64,000 nucleotides of DNA from Thermohalobaculum xanthum (GCF_016623495.1 NZ_JAEHHL010000001.1:310001-374000); one strand, 5' to 3'. Counted from the stretch's first letter, positions 6,746-16,185 are shown. Numbers and translations are program-made. The notes: a model not told the origin generated them from the sequence alone.

Positions 6746-8104
6746 TCAGGCGGACGCCGCGCCCGGGGCGGGCGCGAGTTCCTGCATCAACTGGTCGAGC
6801 GAAAGGGTCAGCCCCTCGATGATCTCGTCGACATGTTCGTCGGTCGCGATCATCGGCGGGCAGACCAGGAAATGGTCGCCTTCATGCCCGCCGCGGGTGC
6901 GCCGCGAATAGATGATCAGCCCGTGGCCATAGGCAATCTCGACCAGCCGGTCGAAGGCCTTGACCTCCCTCGGCAGGGGTGTCATGGCCGCGCGGTCCGA
7001 GACCAGCTCGAAGGCCAGCAGCAGGCCCTCGCCCCGCACATCGCCGATGATCGGGAAGCGGTTCATCAACCCGGCGAGCCGCGCCTTGAGAAGGGCGCCG
7101 ATGCGCGTGGCGTTCTCCATCAGCCCCTGGGTCTCGATCTCCTCGATCACCGCGAGCCCGGCCGCGCAGGCAAGCGGATTGCCTGCGTAGGTATAGCCGT
7201 GGATGAAGCCGCCATCGTCCAGCACCGCCTCGACGATTCGGTCATGTGCGACCATGGCGCCAAGGGGCGCGTAGCCCGCCGCGAAACCCTTCGACACGGC
7301 CAGGATGTCGGGCGCGACATTCCAGTGCTCGGCCGCGAAGAAGCGCCCGGTGCGGCCGCCGCCCGACATCACCTCGTCGTGGATCAGCAGCACGCCATAG
7401 CGGTCGCAGATCTCGCGGATGCGCGCCATGTAGCCCGCGGGCGGGACCAGCGCGCCGGTCGATGCGCCGCCCACCGGCTCGACGATGAAGGCGAGCACGG
7501 TCTCGGGGCCTTCCTCGAGAATCCTGGCTTCGAGCTTGTCGGCGTAGTGGCGCCCGGTTTCGGGGTCGGAGGCGTCGAGGCCGTCGAGATACGCCCGTGG
7601 CGCGGGGATCTTCGGCATCGGACGCATCATGGCATCGAACGGCGCCGTCATCGGCGTGTAGCCGGTGACCGCGAGCGCCCCGAGCGTCGAGCCGTGGTAG
7701 CTGGGATAGCGCGAGATGACCTTCCAGCGCTGCGCCTCGCCGGTCGCCAGTGCGTACTGGCGCGCCAGCTTGATCGCGCTCTCGACCGCCTCGGACCCGC
7801 CCGAGACGAAGAACACCTTTTCCATGCCCGGCGGCGAGAGTGCGGCGGTCTTCTCGGCAAGCCGCTCGGCAGCCTCGGTCTCGAAATGCAGCCGGTAGCC
7901 GAAGGTCGACTTCTCCATCTGCCGGCGCATCGCCTCGAGGACGCGCGGGTTGGAATGGCCGATGTTGCAGACCATCGCGCCCGACGAGCCGTCAAGATAA
8001 CGCTTGCCGTCGACGTCCCACATGTAGACGCCGCGCGCCTGGTCCAGCATCGGGCGCCGCCGGCGCGTCTGGTAGAACAGGTGGCTGGGGGGTGGGGCTG
8101 TCAT
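6746..8104 (-). CDS. Class III (omega/beta) aminotransferase
   Basis: 452 aa PLP enzyme. Fold-type I features in order: GSSGAMVCNIGHSNP, phosphate-binding SGGSEAVESAIKLARQY, the cofactor-Asp segment LIHDEVMSGGGRTGRFF, and the Schiff-base Lys region VSKGFAAGYAPLGAM. The protein resembles omega-amino acid:pyruvate and polyamine aminotransferases. Its start overlaps the upstream transporter ATPase gene by 4 nt (ATGA) and a BKACE gene follows after 8 nt. The context favours an omega- or beta-amino compound brought in by the adjacent importer, giving a semialdehyde or beta-keto acid. Confidence 0.9.
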   Translation of the reverse strand: MTAPPPSHLFYQTRRRRPMLDQARGVYMWDVDGKRYLDGSSGAMVCNIGHSNPRVLEAMRRQMEKSTFGYRLHFETEAAERLAEKTAALSPPGMEKVFFVSGGSEAVESAIKLARQYALATGEAQRWKVISRYPSYHGSTLGALAVTGYTPMTAPFDAMMRPMPKIPAPRAYLDGLDASDPETGRHYADKLEARILEEGPETVLAFIVEPVGGASTGALVPPAGYMARIREICDRYGVLLIHDEVMSGGGRTGRFFAAEHWNVAPDILAVSKGFAAGYAPLGAMVAHDRIVEAVLDDGGFIHGYTYAGNPLACAAGLAVIEEIETQGLMENATRIGALLKARLAGLMNRFPIIGDVRGEGLLLAFELVSDRAAMTPLPREVKAFDRLVEIAYGHGLIIYSRRTRGGHEGDHFLVCPPMIATDEHVDEIIEGLTLSLDQLMQELAPAPGAASA

Positions 8105-9189
8105 GCGGGGGCTCCCGGCAGCGCCGTGCAGTCGCGCGGGCGGAGGTGGACCGAAACCTCGTCTCCCTCGTTGAACGGGTGTTCGTCGATCATGTTGATG
8201 GCCTGCAATTGAAGATCTCCCAGACGCAGGAAATAGCGTGCCGCCTGGCCCTGGTAGTCAACGGCCTCGATGCGGGCGGGCACGCCGATCGCGCCATCGC
8301 CGGCGGTCGTGCCGGCTGCCCTGACCGAGAGCTTCTCGGCGCGGATCACGAGCCGGGCTGGGCCCGAGGCGGAGAGTTGCGGCGCGCGGGCCAACGGCAC
8401 GACGACGCGGCCGAACCCGTCGGCATCGAGCGCGATGCCGTCGCCGCTGCCCCCCCCGGCGCGCGCGTCGATGATGTTCGACGCGCCAAGGAACCGCGCG
8501 ACGAACTCGGAGGCAGGGGTGTTGTAGACCTCTTCCGGCGGTCCGGTCTGCTCGACCCGGCCCGCGGACATGACCACGATGCGGTCGGACATCGCCAGTG
8601 CCTCGGACTGGTCGTGCGTCACGAACAGCGTCGTGACGCCGATGCGGTGCTGGATTCGCTTTAGCTCGACGCGCATGTCCTCGCGCAGGTTGGCGTCGAG
8701 CGCCGACAAGGGCTCGTCGAGCAGCAGGACGTCCGGCTCGATCACGATGGCGCGCGCAAGCGCGATGCGCTGCTGCTGACCACCGGAAAGCTGCTTGGGG
8801 TAGCGCTCGGCAACATGGGGAAGCTGGACAAGCTCCAGCGCGTCGGCGACCCGTTTTGCGGCCTCGTCGCGCGGCACGCCGCGATACTTCAGGCCGAAGG
8901 CGATGTTGTCCGCGACAGTCTTGTGCGGAAACAGGGCGTAGTTCTGGAAGACCAGCCCCAGGTTGCGCTTGTGGATCGGCAGGTCGTTGACGCGACGGCC
9001 CTTGATCGAGATGTCGCCCTCGGTCGGATCGAGCAGGCCCGCGACCATCCGCAGCGTCGTCGTCTTGCCGCAGCCCGAGGGGCCCAGCAAGGTGACGAAG
9101 CTGCCCTCGGGGATCTCGAGCGACATCCGGTGGACGGCGGTGAAGCTGCCGAAGCGCTTGACGATGTCGGTCAGGGTGACGGCGCTCAT
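8101..9189 (-). CDS. Spermidine/putrescine-type ABC transporter ATP-binding protein
   Basis: 362 aa, PotA-like. Walker A GPSGCGKTTTL, signature LSGGQQQRIALARA, Walker B VLLLDEPLSALD and the H-loop FVTHDQSEALAMSD are all present. The C-terminal third forms the TOBE/OB regulatory domain of the CUT1/polyamine importer class. It sits between the binding-protein gene (72 nt upstream) and the aminotransferase gene (4-nt overlap), so the cluster is transcribed as one unit with import and catabolism linked. Confidence 0.93.
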   Translation of the reverse strand: MSAVTLTDIVKRFGSFTAVHRMSLEIPEGSFVTLLGPSGCGKTTTLRMVAGLLDPTEGDISIKGRRVNDLPIHKRNLGLVFQNYALFPHKTVADNIAFGLKYRGVPRDEAAKRVADALELVQLPHVAERYPKQLSGGQQQRIALARAIVIEPDVLLLDEPLSALDANLREDMRVELKRIQHRIGVTTLFVTHDQSEALAMSDRIVVMSAGRVEQTGPPEEVYNTPASEFVARFLGASNIIDARAGGGSGDGIALDADGFGRVVVPLARAPQLSASGPARLVIRAEKLSVRAAGTTAGDGAIGVPARIEAVDYQGQAARYFLRLGDLQLQAINMIDEHPFNEGDEVSVHLRPRDCTALPGAPA

Positions 9190-9261
9190 TGCGAGGTGTT
9201 CCGTTTGGATTGTGAAGGGGCCCCCTCCGCCATGCGGAGAGGGCCTCGTGGTGCCGGCCGG

Positions 9262-10401
9262 TCAGTAACCCTTCTGGATCCGACCGAAGGTCTTCGACCA
9301 TTCCTGCTCGTGGCCGTTCCAGTATGCGGGATTGGCGAAGGTCAGGCCCTCGAGCGTGCCGGACGGGTCGAAGGCGGGCAGGGTCGGGATCTTGCTGCCC
9401 AGATCGACTTTCCGCGGGTCCAGCGCGGGCGGGTAGTTCTGCCCCTCGGCCACGGCGATCGAGGTCTCGGGCGCCAGCATGAAGTTGAGCAACTCCTCGC
9501 AGGCCTCCATTGGCGAGCCCTTGATCACGAACAGGCATTCCTGCCAGCCATAGCCGTTGGGCGGATCCATGTAGCCGATGTCGTGGCCCTGCTCCTGCAG
9601 GGCGTAGATGCGGCCCGACCAGCCCTCGGTGACATACACCTCCTCCTCGGCCAGCAGGCTCATCAACTCGGCGCCCGAGCTCCAGTATTTCAGGCTCAGG
9701 TCGCGGTGCTTGCGGATCGCATCCCAGACGGCATCCATGTCGGTCGCGCCGTTGGGATCCTGGTCGGTCTGCAGCGAGCCGAACCAGATCCGGGTGCGCC
9801 AGTCGGCCCAGCCCGAGATCTTGCCCTTGTAGGCGTCGTCGATCAGGATCTTCGCGCCCTTCTCCTTCATCTCGTCGTCCGAGATGTGCTTGCGGTTATA
9901 GGCCAGGCCCGTCGTCCCGTAGTCATAGGGCACGCAGGAGAGCGTGCCGTCCGTCACCTTGCGGAACACGTCGACCAGCTTCGGGATGACGTATTGCAGG
10001 TTGGGAATGTTGCCCTCGTTCAGCACCGATGTCAGCCCAAGCCCGTGGTAGCGCGCGTAGTCGAAAACGCCCGAAAGATGGGCGATGTTGTATTCGCCCG
10101 GCTGGCTGGCCTTGACGCGCGACAGGTACTCGTCGCCGCCGCCGAACGTCCCGTCGACCACCTTGATCCCCGTCTTCGCCGTGTAGGGGTCGAAGGCGTA
10201 TTTGCGGAAAGCCTCGGAAACCACGCCGCCCCAGCCGTCGAAGCGCACTTCCTCGACCGCGCCGAGGGCGTGGCGCGCGAAGGGCGTCTGCACGCCATAG
10301 GCCAGGCCTGCCGCGCCGATGAGTCCGAGGAAGCGGCGCCGGTCGAGGTCGCCGTTGAGATACCGCTCGCGAAGCCGTTCGTAACGCGTGGTGTTGTCCA
10401 T
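9262..10401 (-). CDS. Spermidine/putrescine-type ABC transporter substrate-binding protein (Tat-exported)
   Basis: 379 aa periplasmic receptor of the PotD/PotF class. The N-terminus carries a twin-arginine segment, DRRRFLGLIGAAG, about 20 residues in, unlike the Sec signals of most PotD proteins. The mature region has the usual VPYDYGTTGLAYNRK binding-site segment and a C-terminal half rich in Trp and Tyr as expected for amine ligands. The gene follows the two permease genes (40-nt gap) and precedes the ATPase gene. The neighbouring deacetylase, aminotransferase and BKACE suggest an amine more elaborate than putrescine, but this is inference. Confidence 0.9.
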   Translation of the reverse strand: MDNTTRYERLRERYLNGDLDRRRFLGLIGAAGLAYGVQTPFARHALGAVEEVRFDGWGGVVSEAFRKYAFDPYTAKTGIKVVDGTFGGGDEYLSRVKASQPGEYNIAHLSGVFDYARYHGLGLTSVLNEGNIPNLQYVIPKLVDVFRKVTDGTLSCVPYDYGTTGLAYNRKHISDDEMKEKGAKILIDDAYKGKISGWADWRTRIWFGSLQTDQDPNGATDMDAVWDAIRKHRDLSLKYWSSGAELMSLLAEEEVYVTEGWSGRIYALQEQGHDIGYMDPPNGYGWQECLFVIKGSPMEACEELLNFMLAPETSIAVAEGQNYPPALDPRKVDLGSKIPTLPAFDPSGTLEGLTFANPAYWNGHEQEWSKTFGRIQKGY

Positions 10402-10441
10402 GTTCTCTCTCCTGTCGAAGTCGGTCGTTGTTGGGGGCGGG

Positions 10442-11227
10442 TCAGGCGCCCCGGCCTGCCGCCATGCGCCGCGCGATGGCTGCCCCCAGCAGGGGCAGGC
10501 CCACGGTCATCACGATCATCACGGTTCCCAGCGCGTTGATTTCCGGGCTGATCGAGTTGCGGAGCATGGCGAAGATCTGCGTCGGCACGGTCTCGACGCC
10601 GCCGGGCTTCCAGAACAGCGTGCCGGTGATGTCGTCGAAGCTGATTGTGAAGGCGAAGAGCCCGCCCGCCAGCACGGCCGGCATAAGCAGCGGAAGCGTG
10701 ATCTCGAAGAAGGTCTGGACCGGGCTCGCGCCCAGGCTGAGCGCGGCCTCCTCGACGTCGCGGCGGATGCCGACCAGCCGCGCCTGGACCACCAGTACCA
10801 CGAAGGGCAGGGTGAAGATCACGTGCCCCGCCAGCAGCAGCGGGAAGGATTTCGGGATTCCCAGGAAGTTGAGGAACAGCAGCAGCCCGACCGCGAGGAC
10901 CACCTCCGGCACCAGGATCGGCGCAATCAGGATGGTGGAGATCATGTTCGCGCCCGGCACGCGGTAGCGCACGAGGGCGAGGCTGGCCAGCACGCCGAGC
11001 GTGGTCGAAATCAGAGCGGTCAGCAGGCCCAGGACGATCGAGGTGCGGAAGGCACGCAGTATCGCCTCGTTCTCGGCCAGCTCGACGAACCAGCGGAACG
11101 AGAAGCCCGTCATCGGGAAGGACCCGAACTGGCTGGCGTTGAAGCTCAGCAGCAGGACGACCGCGACCGGCGCGAACATGAAGACATAGACGAGGAGCGT
11201 CCAGACACGGACGAGATTCCAGCCCAT
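10442..11227 (-). CDS. Polyamine-type ABC transporter permease (PotC-like)
   Basis: 261 aa inner-membrane permease with about six hydrophobic helices. The cytoplasmic coupling loop EEAALSLGASPVQTFFEITL matches the EAA motif of binding-protein-dependent permeases. The ATG at 11227 overlaps the stop of the preceding permease gene (TGATG), indicating translational coupling. The frame stays open far upstream of this ATG, but that stretch only shadows the other permease gene. Confidence 0.92.
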   Translation of the reverse strand: MGWNLVRVWTLLVYVFMFAPVAVVLLLSFNASQFGSFPMTGFSFRWFVELAENEAILRAFRTSIVLGLLTALISTTLGVLASLALVRYRVPGANMISTILIAPILVPEVVLAVGLLLFLNFLGIPKSFPLLLAGHVIFTLPFVVLVVQARLVGIRRDVEEAALSLGASPVQTFFEITLPLLMPAVLAGGLFAFTISFDDITGTLFWKPGGVETVPTQIFAMLRNSISPEINALGTVMIVMTVGLPLLGAAIARRMAAGRGA

Positions 11228-12093
11228 CAGCCCAGTCCCTTCATCAACTGGGCCATGCCGAGGTAGCGGTTGTAGAGGAGCACCAGCGCCCCGAGCACCG
11301 CGAGCAGCATCAGGCTCAGCGCCGAGCCCAGCGGCCAGTTGAGCTGGGTGATGATCGCCTCGAAGACGAGGTTGGCGAACATCGCATCCGTGGGCCCGCC
11401 AAGCACCAGCGGCGTGATGTAGGTTCCCGCCGCCAGCACGAAGCACAGCAGGCCGCCGGCCGCGAGCCCCGGAAGCGAAAGGGGCAGGGTTACCTCGAGA
11501 AAGGTCTGCCAGCGCGTCGCGCCCAGCGAGCAGGCGGCGTCCTCGAGCGTCTCGTCGATGCCCTCGAGGCTCACATACACATTGAGCACCATGAAGGGCA
11601 GGAGGAAGTGGATCAGCCCGAGGATCACGGTTGCTTCGTTGTAGAGCATCTGGATGGGCTCGGTGATCACGCCGAGCGCCATCAGCGCCGAGTTGACCGC
11701 GCCCGAGACGCCAAGAATGTTGATCCACGACATCGTGCGGATGATGTAGCTGATCCAGAAGGGCAGCATCAGAAGCAGCAGCAGGATCGCCTTGTTGCCC
11801 CGCGAGCGCGCGATGAAATATGCCGCCGGGTATCCCATCAGTGCGCAGAAGACCGTCGTGATCGCCGCGATCTTGAGGGTGTTGAGCAGGATGTCCCGGT
11901 AGAACGCGTCGCCCAGCGCCTCGCGCCAGTTGTCGAGATAGAAGCCGACCTGGTCGGCGCCCGTCGCCGTCCGCAGCCAGAACGAATAGACCGCGATGAA
12001 GGCAAGGGGCACGAAGAGCAGCAGCAGGACGGCCGAAACCGCCGGTGTCAGCAGGATCCAGGGCTGTCGCGCTTCCCGCGCCTCGACGGTCAT
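11227..12093 (-). CDS. Polyamine-type ABC transporter permease (PotB-like)
   Basis: 288 aa. Hydrophobic helices begin at about residue 12 (LLTPAVSAVLLLLFVPLAF). The EAA coupling loop is EDAACSLGATRWQTFLEV. I choose the second of two adjacent ATGs (12093, MTVEAREARQ) because a GGAGG ribosome site lies 6 nt before it; 12096 is the alternative. It is the first gene of the transport-catabolism cluster and faces a divergent LysR gene across about 90 bp, a common arrangement for LysR control. Confidence 0.92.
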   Translation of the reverse strand: MTVEAREARQPWILLTPAVSAVLLLLFVPLAFIAVYSFWLRTATGADQVGFYLDNWREALGDAFYRDILLNTLKIAAITTVFCALMGYPAAYFIARSRGNKAILLLLLMLPFWISYIIRTMSWINILGVSGAVNSALMALGVITEPIQMLYNEATVILGLIHFLLPFMVLNVYVSLEGIDETLEDAACSLGATRWQTFLEVTLPLSLPGLAAGGLLCFVLAAGTYITPLVLGGPTDAMFANLVFEAIITQLNWPLGSALSLMLLAVLGALVLLYNRYLGMAQLMKGLG

Positions 12094-12185
12094 CATCGTC
12101 CTCCAGGCCGCCCGCGATGCGAGGGTTGCAAGACGGTCGGCATTCAGCAAATAGATAATTGGAATTGTCGCTATAGGATTGGTGA
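12094..12185. promoter_or_regulatory. Divergent promoter/operator region between importer cluster and LysR gene
   Basis: This AT-richer spacer holds the near-palindrome ATAATTGGAATTGT (12155-12168) and CTATAG just after it. LysR regulators usually bind T-N11-A dyads in such divergent spacers and act on both directions. The exact operator is not proven by the sequence. Confidence 0.45.
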
Positions 12186-13154
12186 ATGGCTGGCCCGGGA
12201 AAGCTGCATGATGCCGCCAAGCTCGCACGCAATCTTGACTGGAACCTGCTGCGCACCTTCATCGTCATCGCCGAGGCGTCGAGCCTGACCGACGCCGCCG
12301 AGCGCCTGCACCTTGCGCAGCCGAGTGTCTCGAACGCCTTGAAGCGGCTCGAGGAGCGCTTGGGCAAGCGCCTCCTCGATCGCTCGCCCGGACGATACGG
12401 GCTGACGGAGACCGGCCGCCGGCTCTATGACGAGGCGGTCGAGGTGCAGGGTGCCATCACCCGCATCGCGACCGCGATCCGCGACGTCGGGGACGAGGTC
12501 AGCGGTCATGTCCGCATCGCGATGGCGAGCCACGTGGTGTGCCCCCTGTTCGACGACGCGCTGCGCGACTTTCACCACGCGCACCCGCGCGCGACCCTCT
12601 CGATCGAGATCCAGCGCAGCCGCGACGCGCTGGCGGCGCTGGTCGGCCGGCGGGCGTCGCTCACGGTGTGCCTCGTGCACAAGCGCAGCCCGAAGCTCGA
12701 ATACCGCAGGCTCTATCGCGAGTTCTTCGGGCTGTTCTGCGGCCCGATGCATCCCCTGTTCGGGCGCGAAGCTCTGTCGATCGAGCACCTTGCCGGCCAC
12801 CGCTCGGTCAGCTTCGTCACTGACCAGATGGACGACGCGCTGCGCCCCGTCGCGCTGCTGCGTGCGGCTGCGGGCCTCGATCAGCGCATCGTCGGCACGT
12901 CCGCGAATCTCGAGGAGGTCCGCCGGATGATCCTCGCGGGGCTTGGCATCGGCTCGCTGCCGATCCACGTCGCGCGCCCGGATGTCGAGGCGGGCCGGCT
13001 TTGGCGCCTGCCGCCCTATGACGACCCGCCGGCGATCGACGTCCACGTGGTCTGGAACCCGGCCTCGCGGATGAACCGTGCCGAAGCCGCCTTTCGCGAC
13101 CGCCTTGTTGCTGGGATCGAGGCCGCTCCGATCGGGGAACGCACCTACCGCTGA
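12186..13154 (+). CDS. LysR-family transcriptional regulator
   Basis: 322 aa. The N-terminal winged helix-turn-helix is clear: LRTFIVIAEASSLTDAAERL followed by HLAQPSVSNALKRLEERLG (residues about 20-60). The remainder is the periplasmic-binding-protein-like effector domain of the family. It is transcribed divergently from the importer/aminotransferase/BKACE/deacetylase cluster, so the likely role is sensing a substrate or intermediate of that pathway. Activation versus repression cannot be told. Confidence 0.92.
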   Translation: MAGPGKLHDAAKLARNLDWNLLRTFIVIAEASSLTDAAERLHLAQPSVSNALKRLEERLGKRLLDRSPGRYGLTETGRRLYDEAVEVQGAITRIATAIRDVGDEVSGHVRIAMASHVVCPLFDDALRDFHHAHPRATLSIEIQRSRDALAALVGRRASLTVCLVHKRSPKLEYRRLYREFFGLFCGPMHPLFGREALSIEHLAGHRSVSFVTDQMDDALRPVALLRAAAGLDQRIVGTSANLEEVRRMILAGLGIGSLPIHVARPDVEAGRLWRLPPYDDPPAIDVHVVWNPASRMNRAEAAFRDRLVAGIEAAPIGERTYR

Positions 13155-13199
13155 ACCCGCATGTGCTTTTGGCCCGCGTCCTCGCTGTTCCGGGCGTGA

Positions 13200-15446
13200 C
13201 TATCCGTCGCCACCCGCGCCGCGCGCGGCGTCCCCATCGACCGCGGCCGCCGATCCCAGGATCGGGGCAGGCGGCGCCGACGAGGCATCCCCGCCCGAAA
13301 CGACCTCGACCTTGCGGCGGGCAAGGTGGATGCCGTGCTCGGCAAAGACCTCGCGCAGGCGGTGGTAGATCTCGCGGCGCAGGACGAACTGCGCCCGCGG
13401 GCGGCATTTGAACTTCACCCGGATCACCAGTGCGGAGTCGTCGTCGATCATGTAGACGCCCTGGCTCTTGAGCGGCTCGATGAACTTGGGGCCGTGCTCG
13501 GGATGCGCGACGAACTCCTTGCCGACCTCCTTGACCAGCTTCTTCACCTTGACCGGGTCGGTGTCGGGCTCCATCCGGAAGTTCATCTTGTAGATCACCC
13601 AGTCCCGGTTGTGATTGACCACGCTCCTGAGCTCGCCGAAGGGAATGGTGATCACCGCGCCCCGGTGGTGGCGCAGTTGCAGCGACCGGATCGAGATCGC
13701 CTCCACCTCGCCGCGCAGCTTCTCGTCGAGCTCGATGTATTCGCCCACGCGGAAGGCGTCGTCGATCAGGAAGAAGGCGCCCGCGAAGATGTCGCGTACC
13801 AGCGTCTGCGCGCCGAAGCCGACGGCGATGCCGACGATGCCCGCCGAGGCGAGCAGCGGCCCGATGTTCACGCCGGCCGAGGACAACAGGATCATCGCGA
13901 CCACGACGACCAGAACGGTCAGCAGCAGGTTGCGGAACAGCGGCACCAGCGTGTCGAGCCGCGAGCCCGCGGCCTCGGCGTCGTCCTCCTCGCCCGCCGC
14001 GGCGACGCGCTCGCGGTGGAGGGCGGCGAGGATCAGTTTCCAGACGAAGCGCGCGAGCAGCAACGTCACCGCGACGTCGAACAGCGCATCGGCCCAGGCC
14101 TGCGCCCCGTCGCCCTTGGCCAGCGCGTAGAGATCGAGGCCCCAGAGGCGCGCGGCCACGAAGACCGCCGCGATGCCCAGCAGCATCCTCCAGGCGCCGC
14201 GAAAGACCGCGCGGAAACGTCCGGCACTGGGGGTGTCGGCGCGGAACGCGTTGCGCACCAGTTCGCCACCGAGCGCGTCGAGGATGGGCAGAGACAGCAA
14301 CAGGATCAGCGTGCCCGCCGGGCCGTAGAGGTGCTGCTGCCCGCTCTCGAGCCAGTTTGCCAGCCAGTAGACCCATGCCAGCACCAGGTAGGCCATCAGC
14401 ATCCCCGGCGCGGCGGCGATGACGATGCGGGCAAGCGCGCTCGGCTCGCCGCCCCGGTCGAGCATGACGCTTGCGAGGGTGGCTCGGATCCGGCCGTAGC
14501 TGCGCAGGGTGGCGACGATCAGCAGTGCCGCGACAGCGGTGCCTGCCAGCGCGACGGTGATCAGCGCCGGCGGGAAGCCGAGGCCGAGGGTCGGCGACAG
14601 CCCGGCGATCAGCCAGCCGGCCGCGCCGATCTGCACGGCCCGCCGCACGATCCCGTGGATCCGTCGCGCCGCGGCATCCGAGAGCGGCGCGATCCTGATT
14701 CCCGGGGCGTCGGGCGCGAAGGCACGCCGCGAGAGCACGATGAAGCCCCAGCTGTTCGTGACCCCGACCTCGTAGATCCAGACATAGTCGACCATCGGCC
14801 CGAGCGCGCCGGCCACCATCGGCGCCATCGTGACGGTGGCGAAGTCGAAGGCTGCGACGGGCGCGAGCTCGACAAGGCCGAGGGCCACGGTGCGCACCAC
14901 CGCATCCCAGTAGCCTGCGTTCTGCGGTGCCATGAGCCAGGCTCGCCAGTTGCGGGTTGCATGCCCGGCCAGCCCGGCGGCCGCGATTCCGGCCAGCGCC
15001 ACGCCGAGCATGGCCGCCAGCATGCCGCCGATGCCATGCTCGGCGCGGCCGAGGCTTTGGTGGATCGGCTCGCGCCGGTCCGAGAGATTGGCAAGCGCAT
15101 GCGCCCAGTCTGCCAGGCGCGCCTCGATGGTTGATGCCATCTCGGCCAGCCGCTCCCGAACGCCGGTCTGCGTCGCGGACCGGGCCGCGGCTGCCTGCTC
15201 GTCGGCGCGGCGTCTGAGTTCCTCGCGCAGTAGCGCCCTGACATCCGCGTCGGTCAGGCGCGACAGCAGTGCGTCGACGGCCTCGGGTGAGAGGTCCGTC
15301 ACGGATACCGAAGGCTGCGCCTCGGCCGGGGCAGGGTGGACGCCACCGGGCGACACCTGGGCTGCAGCGGTCGCGGCGAGCACCGCCATGCCGAGCGCCA
15401 CACAGAACCCCAGACAAGCCTTCCTGCCGAGAAGCATTGTCATCAT
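13200..15446 (-). CDS. MscS-family mechanosensitive ion channel (large, multi-TM)
   Basis: 748 aa. A signal-like hydrophobic start (MLLGRKACLGFCVALGMAVLAA) leads into a periplasmic region and a series of hydrophobic segments. The conserved MscS core lies in the C-terminal third: IGPLLASAGIVGIAVGFGAQ (pore helix), then VGEYIELDEKLRGEVEAIS and ITIPFGELRSVVNHNRDW of the beta domain. Length and N-terminal extension resemble the large YbdG/YnaI/MscK-like group rather than the 280-aa MscS. Two adjacent ATGs (15446, 15443) are equally possible starts. The tail after the MscS fold is Ala/Pro-rich. Presumed osmotic-shock release channel. Confidence 0.88.
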   Translation of the reverse strand: MMTMLLGRKACLGFCVALGMAVLAATAAAQVSPGGVHPAPAEAQPSVSVTDLSPEAVDALLSRLTDADVRALLREELRRRADEQAAAARSATQTGVRERLAEMASTIEARLADWAHALANLSDRREPIHQSLGRAEHGIGGMLAAMLGVALAGIAAAGLAGHATRNWRAWLMAPQNAGYWDAVVRTVALGLVELAPVAAFDFATVTMAPMVAGALGPMVDYVWIYEVGVTNSWGFIVLSRRAFAPDAPGIRIAPLSDAAARRIHGIVRRAVQIGAAGWLIAGLSPTLGLGFPPALITVALAGTAVAALLIVATLRSYGRIRATLASVMLDRGGEPSALARIVIAAAPGMLMAYLVLAWVYWLANWLESGQQHLYGPAGTLILLLSLPILDALGGELVRNAFRADTPSAGRFRAVFRGAWRMLLGIAAVFVAARLWGLDLYALAKGDGAQAWADALFDVAVTLLLARFVWKLILAALHRERVAAAGEEDDAEAAGSRLDTLVPLFRNLLLTVLVVVVAMILLSSAGVNIGPLLASAGIVGIAVGFGAQTLVRDIFAGAFFLIDDAFRVGEYIELDEKLRGEVEAISIRSLQLRHHRGAVITIPFGELRSVVNHNRDWVIYKMNFRMEPDTDPVKVKKLVKEVGKEFVAHPEHGPKFIEPLKSQGVYMIDDDSALVIRVKFKCRPRAQFVLRREIYHRLREVFAEHGIHLARRKVEVVSGGDASSAPPAPILGSAAAVDGDAARGAGGDG

Positions 15447-15660
15447 CCGCACCGGGGCCCGAGCCAGATCAGCACGAACCACATGGCTTGCGCTGCGTCG
15501 AGCCTACACCGTGATCCGGCGAACGGGCAAAGAAACCGGAACGCCGGCGGCGCAGTTCACGCTTTCGCGCTGCACACATCTGCGTGAGAAGCGGGCCATG
15601 GAAACGGCGGCGGACCCGGGTGTAGGGTCTGCTGCCGATTGGGTTCATAGGAGAGGCAGC

Positions 15661-16087
15661 ATGGATCGTTTCACCGGCGGTTGCCTTTGCGGCGCCGTCA
15701 GATTCGTAGCGTCGGGCGCGCCCTACCGGGTCGGACTGTGCCACTGCATGGACTGCCGCAAGCATCACGGGGCGCTGTTCCACGCCTCGGCGATCTTCCC
15801 CCAGGAGGCAGTGACCGTCGAGGGCGAGACGCGCGATTATGAAGGGCGCCATTTCTGCCCCCCGCTGTGGCTCGCCCGTCTTCGGCCGCAGCGCGGACGA
15901 GATCGAGGTGAACCTCGGCTCCCTCGATGCGCCCGACCAGTTCAAGCCGACATACGAGCTCTGGACCGTCCGTCGCGAATCCTGGCTGCCGCCTTTTCCC
16001 CTCGCGAGGAGCTACGAGCGCGACCGCGAGGGCGCCGGCCGCTCCGAGCCCGGGGGAAACGGGGATAAGGTGGACGGGATTCCATAG
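15661..16087 (+). pseudogene. GFA-family (glutathione-dependent formaldehyde-activating enzyme-like) protein, frameshifted
   Basis: The first 67 codons encode a typical GFA start with zinc ligands: GGCLCGAVRF and CHCMDCRKHHG. In that frame the protein turns to Arg/Pro-rich nonsense after CP. The +1-shifted frame resumes a good GFA sequence (CGSPVFGRSADEIEVNLGSL, then YELWTVRRESWLPPF) to the TAG at 16085-16087. Removing one C from the run of six at 15858-15863 restores a continuous CPRCGSPVF zinc motif. Either a real homopolymer frameshift mutation or a sequencing error. Intact members are small zinc proteins often linked to detoxification; the in-vivo role is poorly defined. Confidence 0.85.
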
Positions 16088-16095
16088 GGAGTGAA

Positions 16096-16185
<90 letters not shown>

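Noticed and set aside
10442-12367. A single 641-aa minus-strand protein spanning the transporter genes
   Set aside because: Only its last 261 residues are a permease (PotC-like); the rest shadows the other permease in another frame. The true start is the ATG at 11227 overlapping the previous stop.
12817-15417. An 866-aa minus-strand frame over the mechanosensitive channel
   Set aside because: Arg/Pro/Gly-rich with no hydrophobic segments; the overlapping frame encodes a well-conserved MscS protein.
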